The position numbers were made by a program, and so were the translations under genes. 64,000 nt of DNA from Craterilacuibacter sinensis (GTDB taxonomy: Bacteria > Pseudomonadota > Gammaproteobacteria > Burkholderiales > Chromobacteriaceae), in the NCBI RefSeq assembly GCF_009831765.1, contig NZ_WSSB01000001.1, forward strand, positions 234,180 to 298,179, given 5' to 3'. The notes beneath the pieces are model-generated. The model was given only the letters and a program-made list of their open reading frames with translations. It was not told where the DNA came from and did no database searches. Below are positions 43,983 to 51,209 of the stretch, one piece after another. The stretch's first letter is position 1. Every line of letters begins with the position of its first letter.

Positions 43983-44615
43983 TCAATTTGGTCCGGGTAT
44001 GGACGTGTCGCTCAATAGTAATAACCACTGTGCCAGGGCTTGGGCAAAGTGAGGTTGTCTGGTGTCGGGCGGGAGATTTGATGTAGCGGGTGCCGGGGCC
44101 GGGTAGCTTGCCAGATAGCGCTGTGCCAGTTGTCTGATCCGCTCAAGCAGGTGCGCTTGTTCTTGCAGGTGCTGCAGTAAATCGGCGGGCGTGAACTGCA
44201 TAGCGTGTGCAGCCTGTCCGTAGTGCAGGCTATAGCCTAAGGCGTCCATGTATTGGCGCATAAAGGTGGCGCTGCCAGCGGGGCCGGTCATCAGCCAGGC
44301 GTTGCCAAGCGGGGCCAGTGCATCCAGGAGGGGGCGGGCCAGGGCAATGGCAGTATCACTGCCGCCGGCATACAGGGCATAACCCATATGCTCTCCGGCT
44401 GGGTGCCAGTGTCCGGCAAGATCAATATAACGACCTGCCTGGGCTTGCAGCCTAGCCTGTTCTGGCGTGGGGCCGGACAGGTCAAGGGTGAAATCAGGGT
44501 GGCTTAGACGTGCGGCACCCGTTGCAGCGGCATATTGCCGGCTGACGGTATAACCTTTTTGCTGCAAGCGCCGGAGGATGTGCTCGGGCGTTGCGCCGTG
44601 CGCCACGATGTCCAA
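43983..44615 (-). CDS. Divergent 6-phosphogluconate/3-hydroxyisobutyrate dehydrogenase-like protein
   Basis: A 210-aa ORF that loosely resembles the NAD-binding part of the 6PGDH/HIBADH superfamily: an N-terminal helix-like HILRRLQQKGYTVS, GEHMGYALYAGGSDTAIALARPLL, then GPAGSATFMRQYMDALGYSLHYG, where the family has its G-x-G-x-x-x-K region. The GxGxxG dinucleotide motif and catalytic lysine are not seen. It has no ATG: the first possible start is TTG at 44615, five codons after an in-frame TAA. It may be a degenerate pseudogene or a repurposed protein. Identification is weak. Confidence 0.4.
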   Translation of the reverse strand: MDIVAHGATPEHILRRLQQKGYTVSRQYAAATGAARLSHPDFTLDLSGPTPEQARLQAQAGRYIDLAGHWHPAGEHMGYALYAGGSDTAIALARPLLDALAPLGNAWLMTGPAGSATFMRQYMDALGYSLHYGQAAHAMQFTPADLLQHLQEQAHLLERIRQLAQRYLASYPAPAPATSNLPPDTRQPHFAQALAQWLLLLSDTSIPGPN

Positions 44616-44705
44616 ATTTTTGCCCTGTTACCAAACGACGCCGGATTCTTTCACGGATGGTGTGGTCTGCCTATCGGGGTTCTCCGCTTTTGTTGCTTGT
44701 CTCAT

Positions 44706-44738
44706 GCGAAAAAAGCCGGCAAGGCCGGCTTTTTTCGC
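44706..44738 (-). terminator. Terminator after ppa
   Basis: Fifteen-bp perfect stem built around GCCGGC (44715-44720) and GCCGGC (44724-44729), flanked by six A and six T. Effective in both directions; placed right after the ppa stop on the minus strand. Confidence 0.93.
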
Positions 44739-44753
44739 GGAGCGAACCGGCTA

Positions 44754-45287
44754 TCAGCCTTCCTGCAGGTGACGCGCGATGCCATCCACCAGCTCGGCTT
44801 TGGCTTCTTCCATGGTGCCCCAGCCTTGTACCTTGACCCACTTGCCCTTTTCCAGATCTTTGTAGTGCTCGAAGAAATGCACCATCTGGTTGCGCAGCAG
44901 TTCAGGCAGGTCTTCCAGTTTCTGGATATTGCTGTACATCGGGCACAGTTTTTCAACGGGTACGGCCACCAGTTTTGCATCGATGCCGGATTCGTCTTCC
45001 ATCTTGATCATGCCCAGCGTACGGCAGCGAACGACCACACCTGGCGGCAGCGGGAACGGGGTCACGACCAGAACGTCTACCGGATCACCATCCAGCGACA
45101 GGGTCTGCGGCACAAAGCCGTAGTTGGCCGGGTAGAACATGGCGGTACCCATAAAGCGGTCAACGAAGATCGCGCCGGAGTCTTTATCCAGTTCGTACTT
45201 GATAGGGGCGCCATTGGCGGAGATTTCGATTACGACGTTGATGTCGTTCGGCATGTCCTTGCCGGCGGAAATTGCGTTCAGGTTCAT
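44754..45287 (-). CDS. ppa: Inorganic pyrophosphatase
   Basis: A 177-aa family I enzyme that hydrolyses PPi and drives biosynthetic reactions. Metal-binding motif DGDPVD with Asp66, Asp68 and Asp71 (E. coli Asp65/67/70), plus the [10 protein letters not shown] loop. Length is typical. Monocistronic, divergent from coq7. Confidence 0.97.
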   Translation of the reverse strand: MNLNAISAGKDMPNDINVVIEISANGAPIKYELDKDSGAIFVDRFMGTAMFYPANYGFVPQTLSLDGDPVDVLVVTPFPLPPGVVVRCRTLGMIKMEDESGIDAKLVAVPVEKLCPMYSNIQKLEDLPELLRNQMVHFFEHYKDLEKGKWVKVQGWGTMEEAKAELVDGIARHLQEG

Positions 45288-45429
45288 CGACTCGGGTCCT
45301 TGTTTGTATATGCCCTTATGGCTGGGCGTGATGCAGGAGTGCTGCTGTCGGGCGATTATATCGCAGGCATCCGTAGCGTGTGCTGTGAAGGTATAATGAT
45401 GTTCATTGGATATGGCAAAAAGGCATCAC

Positions 45430-46050
45430 ATGATTGATAAATTTATTGTCGAGTTTGACAAGGGCTTGCGTACCTTGTTTGCGCCAGCGCTGAGTTCGCG
45501 CCCCCATCCCGGTAAAAACCTGGATGAGGTGACGCTGAGTGATGAGCAAAAACAGCATGCGCTGGGTTTGATGCGGGTGAATCATTGTGGCGAGGTGTGT
45601 GCACAGGCGCTGTATCAGGGACAGGCGCTGACGGCGCGCGATCCTGCTGCCCGTGAGGCCTTGAAAGAGGCCGCGCATGAGGAGGTCGAACATCTGGCCT
45701 GGACCGAGCAGCGTATCCGCGAGCTTGGCGGGCGCACCAGTGTACTTAATCCTTTGTGGTATGGCGGTTCGCTGGCGATTGGGGTGGCGGCGGGCTTGCT
45801 TGGGGATCGCTGGAATCTGGGATTTCTGGAGGAGACGGAGCATCAGGTTGGCGCGCATCTGGATAGCCATTTGCAAAGCCTGCCCGAAGAGGATGGCAAA
45901 AGCCGGGCCATTGTGACGCAGATGCGTGATGACGAGCTCAGACACGCGGATATGGCGCATGCGCTGGGCGCGGCGCGTTTGCCCCTGCCGGTGCGCCAAG
46001 GGATGAAGCTTTCATCCAGGCTGATGACAGCCGCCAGCTACCGCATCTGA
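45430..46050 (+). CDS. coq7: Demethoxyubiquinone hydroxylase Coq7
   Basis: A 206-aa di-iron, membrane-associated monooxygenase of ubiquinone synthesis (the alternative to UbiF). Iron ligands are suggested by [26 protein letters not shown] and [11 protein letters not shown] (repeated ExxH). The ATG at 45430 begins [17 protein letters not shown]; a TATAAT at 45392-45397 is a possible -10. Together with ubiG elsewhere in the window this shows an aerobic quinone pathway. Confidence 0.94.
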   Translation: MIDKFIVEFDKGLRTLFAPALSSRPHPGKNLDEVTLSDEQKQHALGLMRVNHCGEVCAQALYQGQALTARDPAAREALKEAAHEEVEHLAWTEQRIRELGGRTSVLNPLWYGGSLAIGVAAGLLGDRWNLGFLEETEHQVGAHLDSHLQSLPEEDGKSRAIVTQMRDDELRHADMAHALGAARLPLPVRQGMKLSSRLMTAASYRI

Positions 46051-46061
46051 TGGCTGTTCAG

Positions 46062-46089
46062 GGCGACCGTTACCGGTCGCCTGTTTTTT
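46062..46089 (+). terminator. Terminator after coq7
   Basis: Stem GGCGACCG/CGGTCGCC, loop TTAC, then TGTTTTTTT, which runs into the stop of the converging gene. Confidence 0.88.
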
Positions 46090-47380
46090 AACGCGCTTTT
46101 TGCACCATGATTTCGATAATCTGGCGGTCGGTTTCCAGCATGCTGCGGCTGGCGAGTGCGCACAGATTGCTGATCGACTCGTCGACATCATGCGCCACAA
46201 TGCCTTCGTGGCCGGTGACACGGCTGTCGTCCAGTGCCATCAGTACCGACTTGTAGGCCGATGCGGCCGAGGTTGAGACTTTCATGGCGCAGCTATTGGA
46301 TGCGCCATCGCAGATCATGCCTGCCAGGTCGCCTACCATGCTGCAAATTGCCATCTTGACCGACTCTTCCTTGCTGTCCAATAGCCAGGCCATGCCGGCG
46401 GCGGCCCCCATGGAGGCGGTGGTGACTGCGCACAGGGCGGACAGGGCAGGCAGCTTGCTGTGGATGTAGACGGCCGTCAGGTGGGACAGCATGAGCGCAC
46501 GCGCCAGCTTTTCATTGTCGGCATTCAGGTGGCGGGCAACCACGACGACCGGCAAGGTGGCGGCGATGCCCTGATTGCCCGAACCGGAATTGCTCATGGC
46601 CGGTAGTGGGGCGCCGCCCATGCGGGCGTCCGATGCTGCCGTGGTGCGCATCATGATTTCGGTCAGCAGGCCCTGGGAGAGCAGGCCTTGTTTGACCTGA
46701 CGCTGCAAGGTTGCACCGATATGCAGGCCGTAGCGGCCGCTCATGCCTTCATCCGATAATGCATTGTTCAGGTGCGCGGCCTCCAGAATGAATTCGATCT
46801 CGCTCAGTGGCGCCTGGGTGGCGAATTCGTAGACATCATGCATGCGGGCATGGCCTAGCGAATAGTGGCCGCCTGCTGTCGTGCTCTGACTGGCGGCCTG
46901 CCACAGGGTTTCGCCGTTTTTCTCGATCAGGATTACATTGGTGTGGGCGTTGGCAATGCAGACGCGCACCGATTCGCCTCCGGCGTAGAGTGTCGCTTCG
47001 CTGTAGAGGATGTTGGGAACGTCGGTGATGCTGACGCTGACTTGCCTGGCATCCAGCATGGCTTTGCCCGATGCGACCTGTTCGGGGGTCAGCTTCTTCA
47101 GTACCTGCAAGCCGCCTTGCGGATCGCCGCCAATGGCGCCGACGGCTGCGGCAATGGCCAGGCCGACCATGCCGGTGCCGGGGACGGTCACTGCCATGCC
47201 GTTTTTCATCAGGTTGGAGGATACTTTGGCGTCGATGCGTTCGGGCAGGGTGCCCAACTGTTCACGCGCGATGGCGGCGGCCAGTGCCAGCGAGATGGGT
47301 TCGGTGCAGCCTAGTGCCGGAATGACTTCGTGTTTGACGGCCTTGATAAACTCGGCCCAGAGTGGTGTCGGATTGCTCAT
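46088..47380 (-). CDS. cyuA: L-cysteine desulfidase family protein (CyuA/YhaM, UPF0597)
   Basis: A 430-aa cytosolic Fe-S enzyme family member that breaks L-cysteine into pyruvate, sulfide and ammonia. Conserved segments: [20 protein letters not shown] with the key Cys, [32 protein letters not shown] and [14 protein letters not shown] (likely cluster ligands). The ATG at 47380 begins [16 protein letters not shown]; upstream in-frame codons are unconserved. Annotated in some genomes as a serine dehydratase alpha-like protein. No CyuP transporter or CyuR regulator is adjacent. Confidence 0.9.
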   Translation of the reverse strand: MSNPTPLWAEFIKAVKHEVIPALGCTEPISLALAAAIAREQLGTLPERIDAKVSSNLMKNGMAVTVPGTGMVGLAIAAAVGAIGGDPQGGLQVLKKLTPEQVASGKAMLDARQVSVSITDVPNILYSEATLYAGGESVRVCIANAHTNVILIEKNGETLWQAASQSTTAGGHYSLGHARMHDVYEFATQAPLSEIEFILEAAHLNNALSDEGMSGRYGLHIGATLQRQVKQGLLSQGLLTEIMMRTTAASDARMGGAPLPAMSNSGSGNQGIAATLPVVVVARHLNADNEKLARALMLSHLTAVYIHSKLPALSALCAVTTASMGAAAGMAWLLDSKEESVKMAICSMVGDLAGMICDGASNSCAMKVSTSAASAYKSVLMALDDSRVTGHEGIVAHDVDESISNLCALASRSMLETDRQIIEIMVQKAR

Positions 47381-47481
47381 GATGTGCAGCCTCTTGTGCG
47401 GAACAGGCCCGGCCGGAGGGCGGGCAAGCAAATGGCGGATATTTTATACAGAAATGAAGTGCGGGGATGGTGTGTAAATGC

Positions 47482-47515
47482 AATAAGGCCACTATCGGGT
47501 GATAGTGGCCTTATT
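47482..47515. terminator. Hairpin downstream of the tRNA array
   Basis: Fifteen-bp perfect stem AATAAGGCCACTATC/GATAGTGGCCTTATT with loop GGGT. The plus strand has the better T run. On the minus strand it can end the tRNA transcript. Confidence 0.8.
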
Positions 47516-47522
47516 TTTATTC

Positions 47523-47597
47523 TGGCGTCCCCACGGGGAATCGAACCCCGGCCGCCGCCGTGCAAGGGCAGTGTTCTAACCGCTAAACTATAGGGAC
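47523..47597 (-). tRNA. tRNA with Glu-type body and UGC anticodon, unit 1
   Basis: Full cloverleaf with encoded CCA, 75 nt. Acceptor GUCCCUA pairs with UGGGGAC; the anticodon loop is CUUGCAC, so the anticodon is UGC, which reads Ala codons GCA/GCG. All other identity features are Glu-type: G1-C72, U2-A71, U11-A24, U13-G22, four-base variable loop (no base 47) and G73. Alanine features (G3:U70, A73) are absent; pair 3:70 is C-G. A normal tRNA-Glu would have CUUUCAC here. Annotation software is likely to report Ala with an isotype mismatch. Confidence 0.92.
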
Positions 47598-47601
47598 TAT
47601 G

Positions 47602-47678
47602 TGGTGCACCCGGAGCGATTCGAACGCCCGACCCTTTGGTTCGTAGCCAAATACTCTATCCAACTGAGCTACGGGTGC
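47602..47678 (-). tRNA. tRNA-Arg(ACG), unit 1
   Basis: A 77-nt gene with encoded CCA. Acceptor GCACCCG, D-arm GCUCAGUUGGAUAGAGU, and anticodon loop CUACGAA giving ACG (A34 is converted to inosine by TadA). T-stem GGGCG/CGCUC pairs fully. Resembles E. coli tRNA-Arg(ACG) closely. Confidence 0.97.
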
Positions 47679-47709
47679 ACAGGTAAAACATCTTACAAGC
47701 AAGTGGTGC

Positions 47710-47784
47710 TGGCGTCCCCACGGGGAATCGAACCCCGGCCGCCGCCGTGCAAGGGCAGTGTTCTAACCGCTAAACTAGAGGGAC
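47710..47784 (-). tRNA. tRNA with Glu-type body and UGC anticodon, unit 2 (acceptor mismatch)
   Basis: Same as unit 1 except at position 7: C7 faces U66 and breaks the last acceptor pair (unit 1 has A7-U66). The anticodon is again UGC. The encoded CCA and G73 are present. Possibly less stable or decaying. Confidence 0.85.
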
Positions 47785-47789
47785 TTCGC

Positions 47790-47866
47790 TGGTGCACCCG
47801 GAGCGATTCGAATGCCCGACCCTTTGGTTCGTAGCCAAATACTCTAGCCAACTGAGCTACGGGTGC
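47790..47866 (-). tRNA. tRNA-Arg(ACG), unit 2 (T-stem mismatch)
   Basis: Anticodon loop CUACGAA as in unit 1. Two differences: a D-loop base (A to C) and, in the T-stem, position 53 changed from G to A, which breaks the nearly universal G53-C61 pair. This copy may be poorly functional. Confidence 0.88.
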
Positions 47867-47897
47867 ACAGGTAAAACATCTTACAAGCAAGGGGTGC

Positions 47898-47972
47898 TGG
47901 CGTCCCCACGGGGAATCGAACCCCGGCCGCCGCCGTGCAAGGGCAGTGTTCTAACCGCTAAACTATAGGGAC
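47898..47972 (-). tRNA. tRNA with Glu-type body and UGC anticodon, unit 3
   Basis: Identical to unit 1 across the gene, including A7-U66, UGC anticodon, G73 and encoded CCA. Because three copies carry the same anticodon, sequencing error is unlikely to explain it. Confidence 0.92.
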
Positions 47973-47977
47973 TTCGC

Positions 47978-48054
47978 TGGTGCACCCGGAGCGATTCGAA
48001 CGCCCGACCCTTTGGTTCGTAGCCAAATACTCTATCCAACTGAGCTACGGGTGC
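47978..48054 (-). tRNA. tRNA-Arg(ACG), unit 3 (promoter-proximal)
   Basis: Identical to unit 1 tRNA-Arg. It is the first gene transcribed from the promoter at 48103-48131. Anticodon ACG, encoded CCA. Confidence 0.97.
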
Positions 48055-48102
48055 ACTGTTTCTTGCTGTGTCTCGCTGCGTTGTCTGCTGCGAGAGATGC
48101 GA

Positions 48103-48131
48103 ACTATACGGAATCCTTCTTTTTTCGTCAA
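48103..48131 (-). promoter_or_regulatory. tRNA operon promoter
   Basis: On the minus strand TTGACG (48126-48131), a 17-bp spacer and TATAGT (48103-48108). The best promoter in the window, about 50 bases before the first tRNA. It supports active transcription of the array. Confidence 0.85.
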
Positions 48132-48295
48132 CACTTTTTCTGATTAAATTGTTCGTCGTCGTTTAGAATACGCCCTTATTGTTGCCATTTTCCGACAGTA
48201 TCGCGTTAAAAATGCCTTATTTGTCAGTGGTTTGTGAATCTCTGTTTTTGGCCGGCCAGGCTGAAAAATATTTCGGTTTTTAAGCGGATCTGCCC

Positions 48296-49699
48296 ATGTT
48301 GTTTGAACAAGCTTACGTAATTGTCGATCTGGAAACGACGGGAGGCCACATTACCCGCGACCGGATTACTGAAATCGGCCTGATTCTGGTGGACGGCGAA
48401 AACGTCGAACGCATCGAAATGCTGGTCAACCCCGGCCAGCCCATCCCGCCCTTCATCGAAGACATGACCGGGATCAGCAATGCGATGGTGGCCGATGCGC
48501 CGGCATTCGCCGAACTGGCACCAGCCTTGTGGAAAAAGCTGGAAGGGCGCTTGCTGATTGCCCATAACGCGCGTTTCGATTACGGTTTTCTCAAAAATGC
48601 ATTTCGCCGTGCCGGCTTGGCGTTCAACGCCAATACCCTGTGCTCGGTCAAGTTGTCGCGCCGCTTGTACCCGCAATACTTCAAACACAGTCTGGACAGC
48701 ATTATCGAGCGGCACCAGCTCGTGCTGCCGGCACGACACCGTGCGCTGGCGGATGCCGAGGCCGTATACCGGTTTTTATGTCTGGCACGGAACGAATTGG
48801 GTGCCGAGGCTGTGTGCTCTGCGGCAGCAGCCTTGTTGGCGCTTCCTAGTGTGCCGGAGGGCATGGCGCAGGAGCTGGCTGATACCCTGCCGGATACGCC
48901 GGGGGTGTACACCCTTTATGCCGCCAATGGCGAGGCGCTCTATGCCGGGCGTTGCCTTAACCTCAGGCAAAGGGTGTTTGCCCACTATGGTGCGGGGACG
49001 CTGGACGCCAAACTGCCGCGCATTCATGAGCGCATCGCCCATGTAGCGTGGCAGGAAACACTGGGTGAGTTTGGCGCAGCATTGCTTGAGTTGCAGCAGT
49101 TGTCCGCCTTGCGGCCGCGTTACAACCCGCGTGCGCGCCAGACGAACGAATTGTGTGCCTTGCAATTGAGCGAAGCGGGGGAGGATGGCTTGTTGCGGGT
49201 GAGTGTCAGCCTTGCGCGCACGCTGGACTTTTCGCGTACGGCCGATTTGTATGGCCTGTTTCGTAGTCCGCGCGAAGCCAAAAAGGCATTGAGCGAGCTT
49301 GCGCGTGCACATCAGCTATGTCCGGCCATTCTGGAGGTCGAAACGGTCACGACCCGCAAAGGTGCACCATGCCAAAGCTTTAAAAACCGGCGCTGTCTGG
49401 GGGCCTGTTGCGGCAAGGAAAGCGCCGCTGCGCATAATGCGCGCTTGCAAAATGCTTTGCTGCGCCTGAAAACCCAAAGCTGGCCGTATGCCGGCGCGAT
49501 TGCATTGACCGAAAACGACGAGGTGACCGGCGAGTCGGTGTCCCATGTATTCGAGCGTTGGTGCTACTTAGGCTCGGGCGATGATGTGGCCTGCTTGCAA
49601 GGCACGCCGGTGTTTGATCTGGCGGTATACAAACTATTGCAGCACTGGCTGAAAAAGCCGGCACCCGGGGTCACGCTGCACGAGTTGCCGGCAGCTTAG
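48296..49699 (+). CDS. DnaQ-type exonuclease fused to GIY-YIG (UvrC/Cho-like) nuclease
   Basis: A 467-aa two-nuclease fusion. Residues 1-170: DEDDh 3'-5' exonuclease, with VIVDLETTGG (Asp11, Glu13), HNARFDYGFL and HRALADAEAV. Residues about 195-280: GIY-YIG domain, DTPGVYTLYAANGEALYAGRCLNLRQR. The C-terminal part has a Cys-rich segment (CQSFKNRRCLGACCGK) like UvrC/Cho proteins. It probably trims or incises damaged DNA as an auxiliary repair enzyme. No LexA box is evident upstream. Its stop overlaps the converging motC stop by four bases. Confidence 0.9.
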   Translation: MLFEQAYVIVDLETTGGHITRDRITEIGLILVDGENVERIEMLVNPGQPIPPFIEDMTGISNAMVADAPAFAELAPALWKKLEGRLLIAHNARFDYGFLKNAFRRAGLAFNANTLCSVKLSRRLYPQYFKHSLDSIIERHQLVLPARHRALADAEAVYRFLCLARNELGAEAVCSAAAALLALPSVPEGMAQELADTLPDTPGVYTLYAANGEALYAGRCLNLRQRVFAHYGAGTLDAKLPRIHERIAHVAWQETLGEFGAALLELQQLSALRPRYNPRARQTNELCALQLSEAGEDGLLRVSVSLARTLDFSRTADLYGLFRSPREAKKALSELARAHQLCPAILEVETVTTRKGAPCQSFKNRRCLGACCGKESAAAHNARLQNALLRLKTQSWPYAGAIALTENDEVTGESVSHVFERWCYLGSGDDVACLQGTPVFDLAVYKLLQHWLKKPAPGVTLHELPAA

Positions 49700-50445
49700 G
49701 CATACATGGCAAGGAAGCCGCGCAGGCGGCTTTCGATAATGCGCGGGTTCTCGCCGTTGGCAATAGCGATAACGCCTTCCAGTATCAGCTCCTTGGTGGC
49801 AATTTCGGTCGCGATCAGGTTTTTGAGTTTGACGGCGACCGGCAGGAAAAACAGGTTGGCCGAGCCGACGCCGTACACGGTGGCGACAAAGGCAACGGCA
49901 ATACCCGAGCCCAGTTTGGTCGGGTCGGACAGGTTTTCCATGACATGGATCAGGCCAAGAACCGCGCCGATAATGCCGATGGTTGGCGCGTAGCCGCCGG
50001 CGGATTCCCAGATTTTGGCGGCTTGTTTGCGCGCATGTTCAAACATGGTGATCTCGACTTCCATCACTGAACGCAGTGTTTCGGGGGCCGCACCGTCAAC
50101 CAGCATCTGCAGGGCTTTTTTGGTGTAAGGATCGTGCTGCAGGGAGACATAGCCCTCCAGCGACAGCAAGCCGCCTTTGCGCGCACTTTGGCTCCACTGG
50201 ATGATGTCGCGTATCATTTTTTCATGATTGAACTGCGGCGGGTAAAACACCCACTTGAGCATTTTCAGGCCGTTGACGAACTGGCGTGGTGTGCTTTGCA
50301 GCATGACGGCGCTGGCCGTGCCGCCGATGACGATCATAAAGGCGGTAAGTTGCAGTAGCGAGCCTAAGTGGCCACCTTCCAGTGCTTGTCCTGCCAGAAT
50401 GGCGGTCAGCCCGCCCATGATGGCAATGATGCTGAGTTTATCCAC
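49696..50445 (-). CDS. motC: Flagellar motor stator protein MotC (MotA family)
   Basis: A 249-aa inner-membrane proton channel subunit with four membrane helices: N-terminal IIAIMGGLTAILAGQALEGG and LTAFMIVIGGTASAVML, and the C-terminal pair IGIIGAVLGLIHVM and GIAVAFVATVYGVGSANLFFL. Length fits MotC-type rather than MotA (about 290 aa). The start is GTG at 50445 with AAGGA upstream. It follows fliA by 15 bp. The partner MotB/MotD is not adjacent. Confidence 0.92.
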   Translation of the reverse strand: MDKLSIIAIMGGLTAILAGQALEGGHLGSLLQLTAFMIVIGGTASAVMLQSTPRQFVNGLKMLKWVFYPPQFNHEKMIRDIIQWSQSARKGGLLSLEGYVSLQHDPYTKKALQMLVDGAAPETLRSVMEVEITMFEHARKQAAKIWESAGGYAPTIGIIGAVLGLIHVMENLSDPTKLGSGIAVAFVATVYGVGSANLFFLPVAVKLKNLIATEIATKELILEGVIAIANGENPRIIESRLRGFLAMYA

Positions 50446-50460
50446 GTCTATCCTTGTTGT

Positions 50461-51207
50461 TTACAGCCATTCGCGTAGCTTGCTGCGAATGCGGGTGACG
50501 GCCTGGGTATGCAGTTGGCTGACGCGGGATTCGGAGACCCCCAGTACCGCGCCGATTTCCTTGAGGTTGAGATCCTGCTCGTAATACAGGCTCATCACCA
50601 GCTGGTCACGTTCGGGCAAGGTCGCGATGGCGTCTATCAGCGCCTGGCGAAAACCGCTGTCGGCCAGCGTCAGGAGCGGGTCCGGCGTATTGTCGTCCGC
50701 GATATTGGCCAGTGCATCATTCAGTTCTTCGCCGTCATGGCTATGAAAGTCTTCAAAGTACACCAGACGCACGCCCATGCAGTCGCCCAGCATGGCCTGG
50801 TAATCCTCCAGCGATACCGCCAGCTCGTCGGCAATTTCACTTTCACTTGGCGCATACCCCAGCGTTTGGGTCGCGCGTTTGATCGCGTCTTCAATCATGC
50901 GGGCATTGCGCCTGAGCTGGCGCGGCATCCAGTCTATGCGCCGCAGCTCATCGAGCATGGCGCCCTTGATGCGCGTGCCGGCAAAGGTTTCGAACTGTAC
51001 GCCTTGCAGCGGATCGAACTGGCGTGCGGCTTCCAATAGCCCGATCATGCCGACTTGTACCAGATCATCCAGTTCGACCGATGCCGGCAGGCGGGCCATC
51101 ATCAGGCTGGCAATCTTCCTGACCAAAGGGGTGTACTGCATTACATCCGGGCGATCGGTGGCAGCCGCTTGTGCGTAGGCGTGGGCTTGATGCGTGGCCA
51201 GAGCCAT
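50461..51207 (-). CDS. fliA: Flagellar sigma factor FliA (sigma-28)
   Basis: A 248-aa sigma-70 family factor. Region 2 includes LPASVELDDLVQVGMIGLLEAARQ; region 4 ends in LKEIGAVLGVSESRVSQLHTQAV. Drives late flagellar and chemotaxis genes. The start ATG lies two bases after the flhG stop. Confidence 0.97.
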   Translation of the reverse strand: MALATHQAHAYAQAAATDRPDVMQYTPLVRKIASLMMARLPASVELDDLVQVGMIGLLEAARQFDPLQGVQFETFAGTRIKGAMLDELRRIDWMPRQLRRNARMIEDAIKRATQTLGYAPSESEIADELAVSLEDYQAMLGDCMGVRLVYFEDFHSHDGEELNDALANIADDNTPDPLLTLADSGFRQALIDAIATLPERDQLVMSLYYEQDLNLKEIGAVLGVSESRVSQLHTQAVTRIRSKLREWL

Positions 51208-51209
51208 GG

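Larger units (their letters stand above)
47523..48054 (-). repeat. Three tandem units of about 188 bp (Arg-Glu-like tRNA pairs)
   Basis: Glu-type tRNA genes begin at 47523, 47710 and 47898 on the plus-strand scale, so the period is 187-188 bp. The spacers between units are nearly identical 31-nt sequences. Tandem duplication is the simplest origin. Confidence 0.9.

Noticed and set aside
47523-47597. Calling the Glu-type tRNA simply tRNA-Ala(UGC)
   Set aside because: The anticodon alone supports this; acceptor stem, D-stem, variable loop and discriminator base all disagree with alanine identity.
47523-48054. Regular repeat array that might be a CRISPR
   Set aside because: The repeated elements fold as complete tRNAs with encoded CCA; the period is 188 bp and there are no variable spacers.
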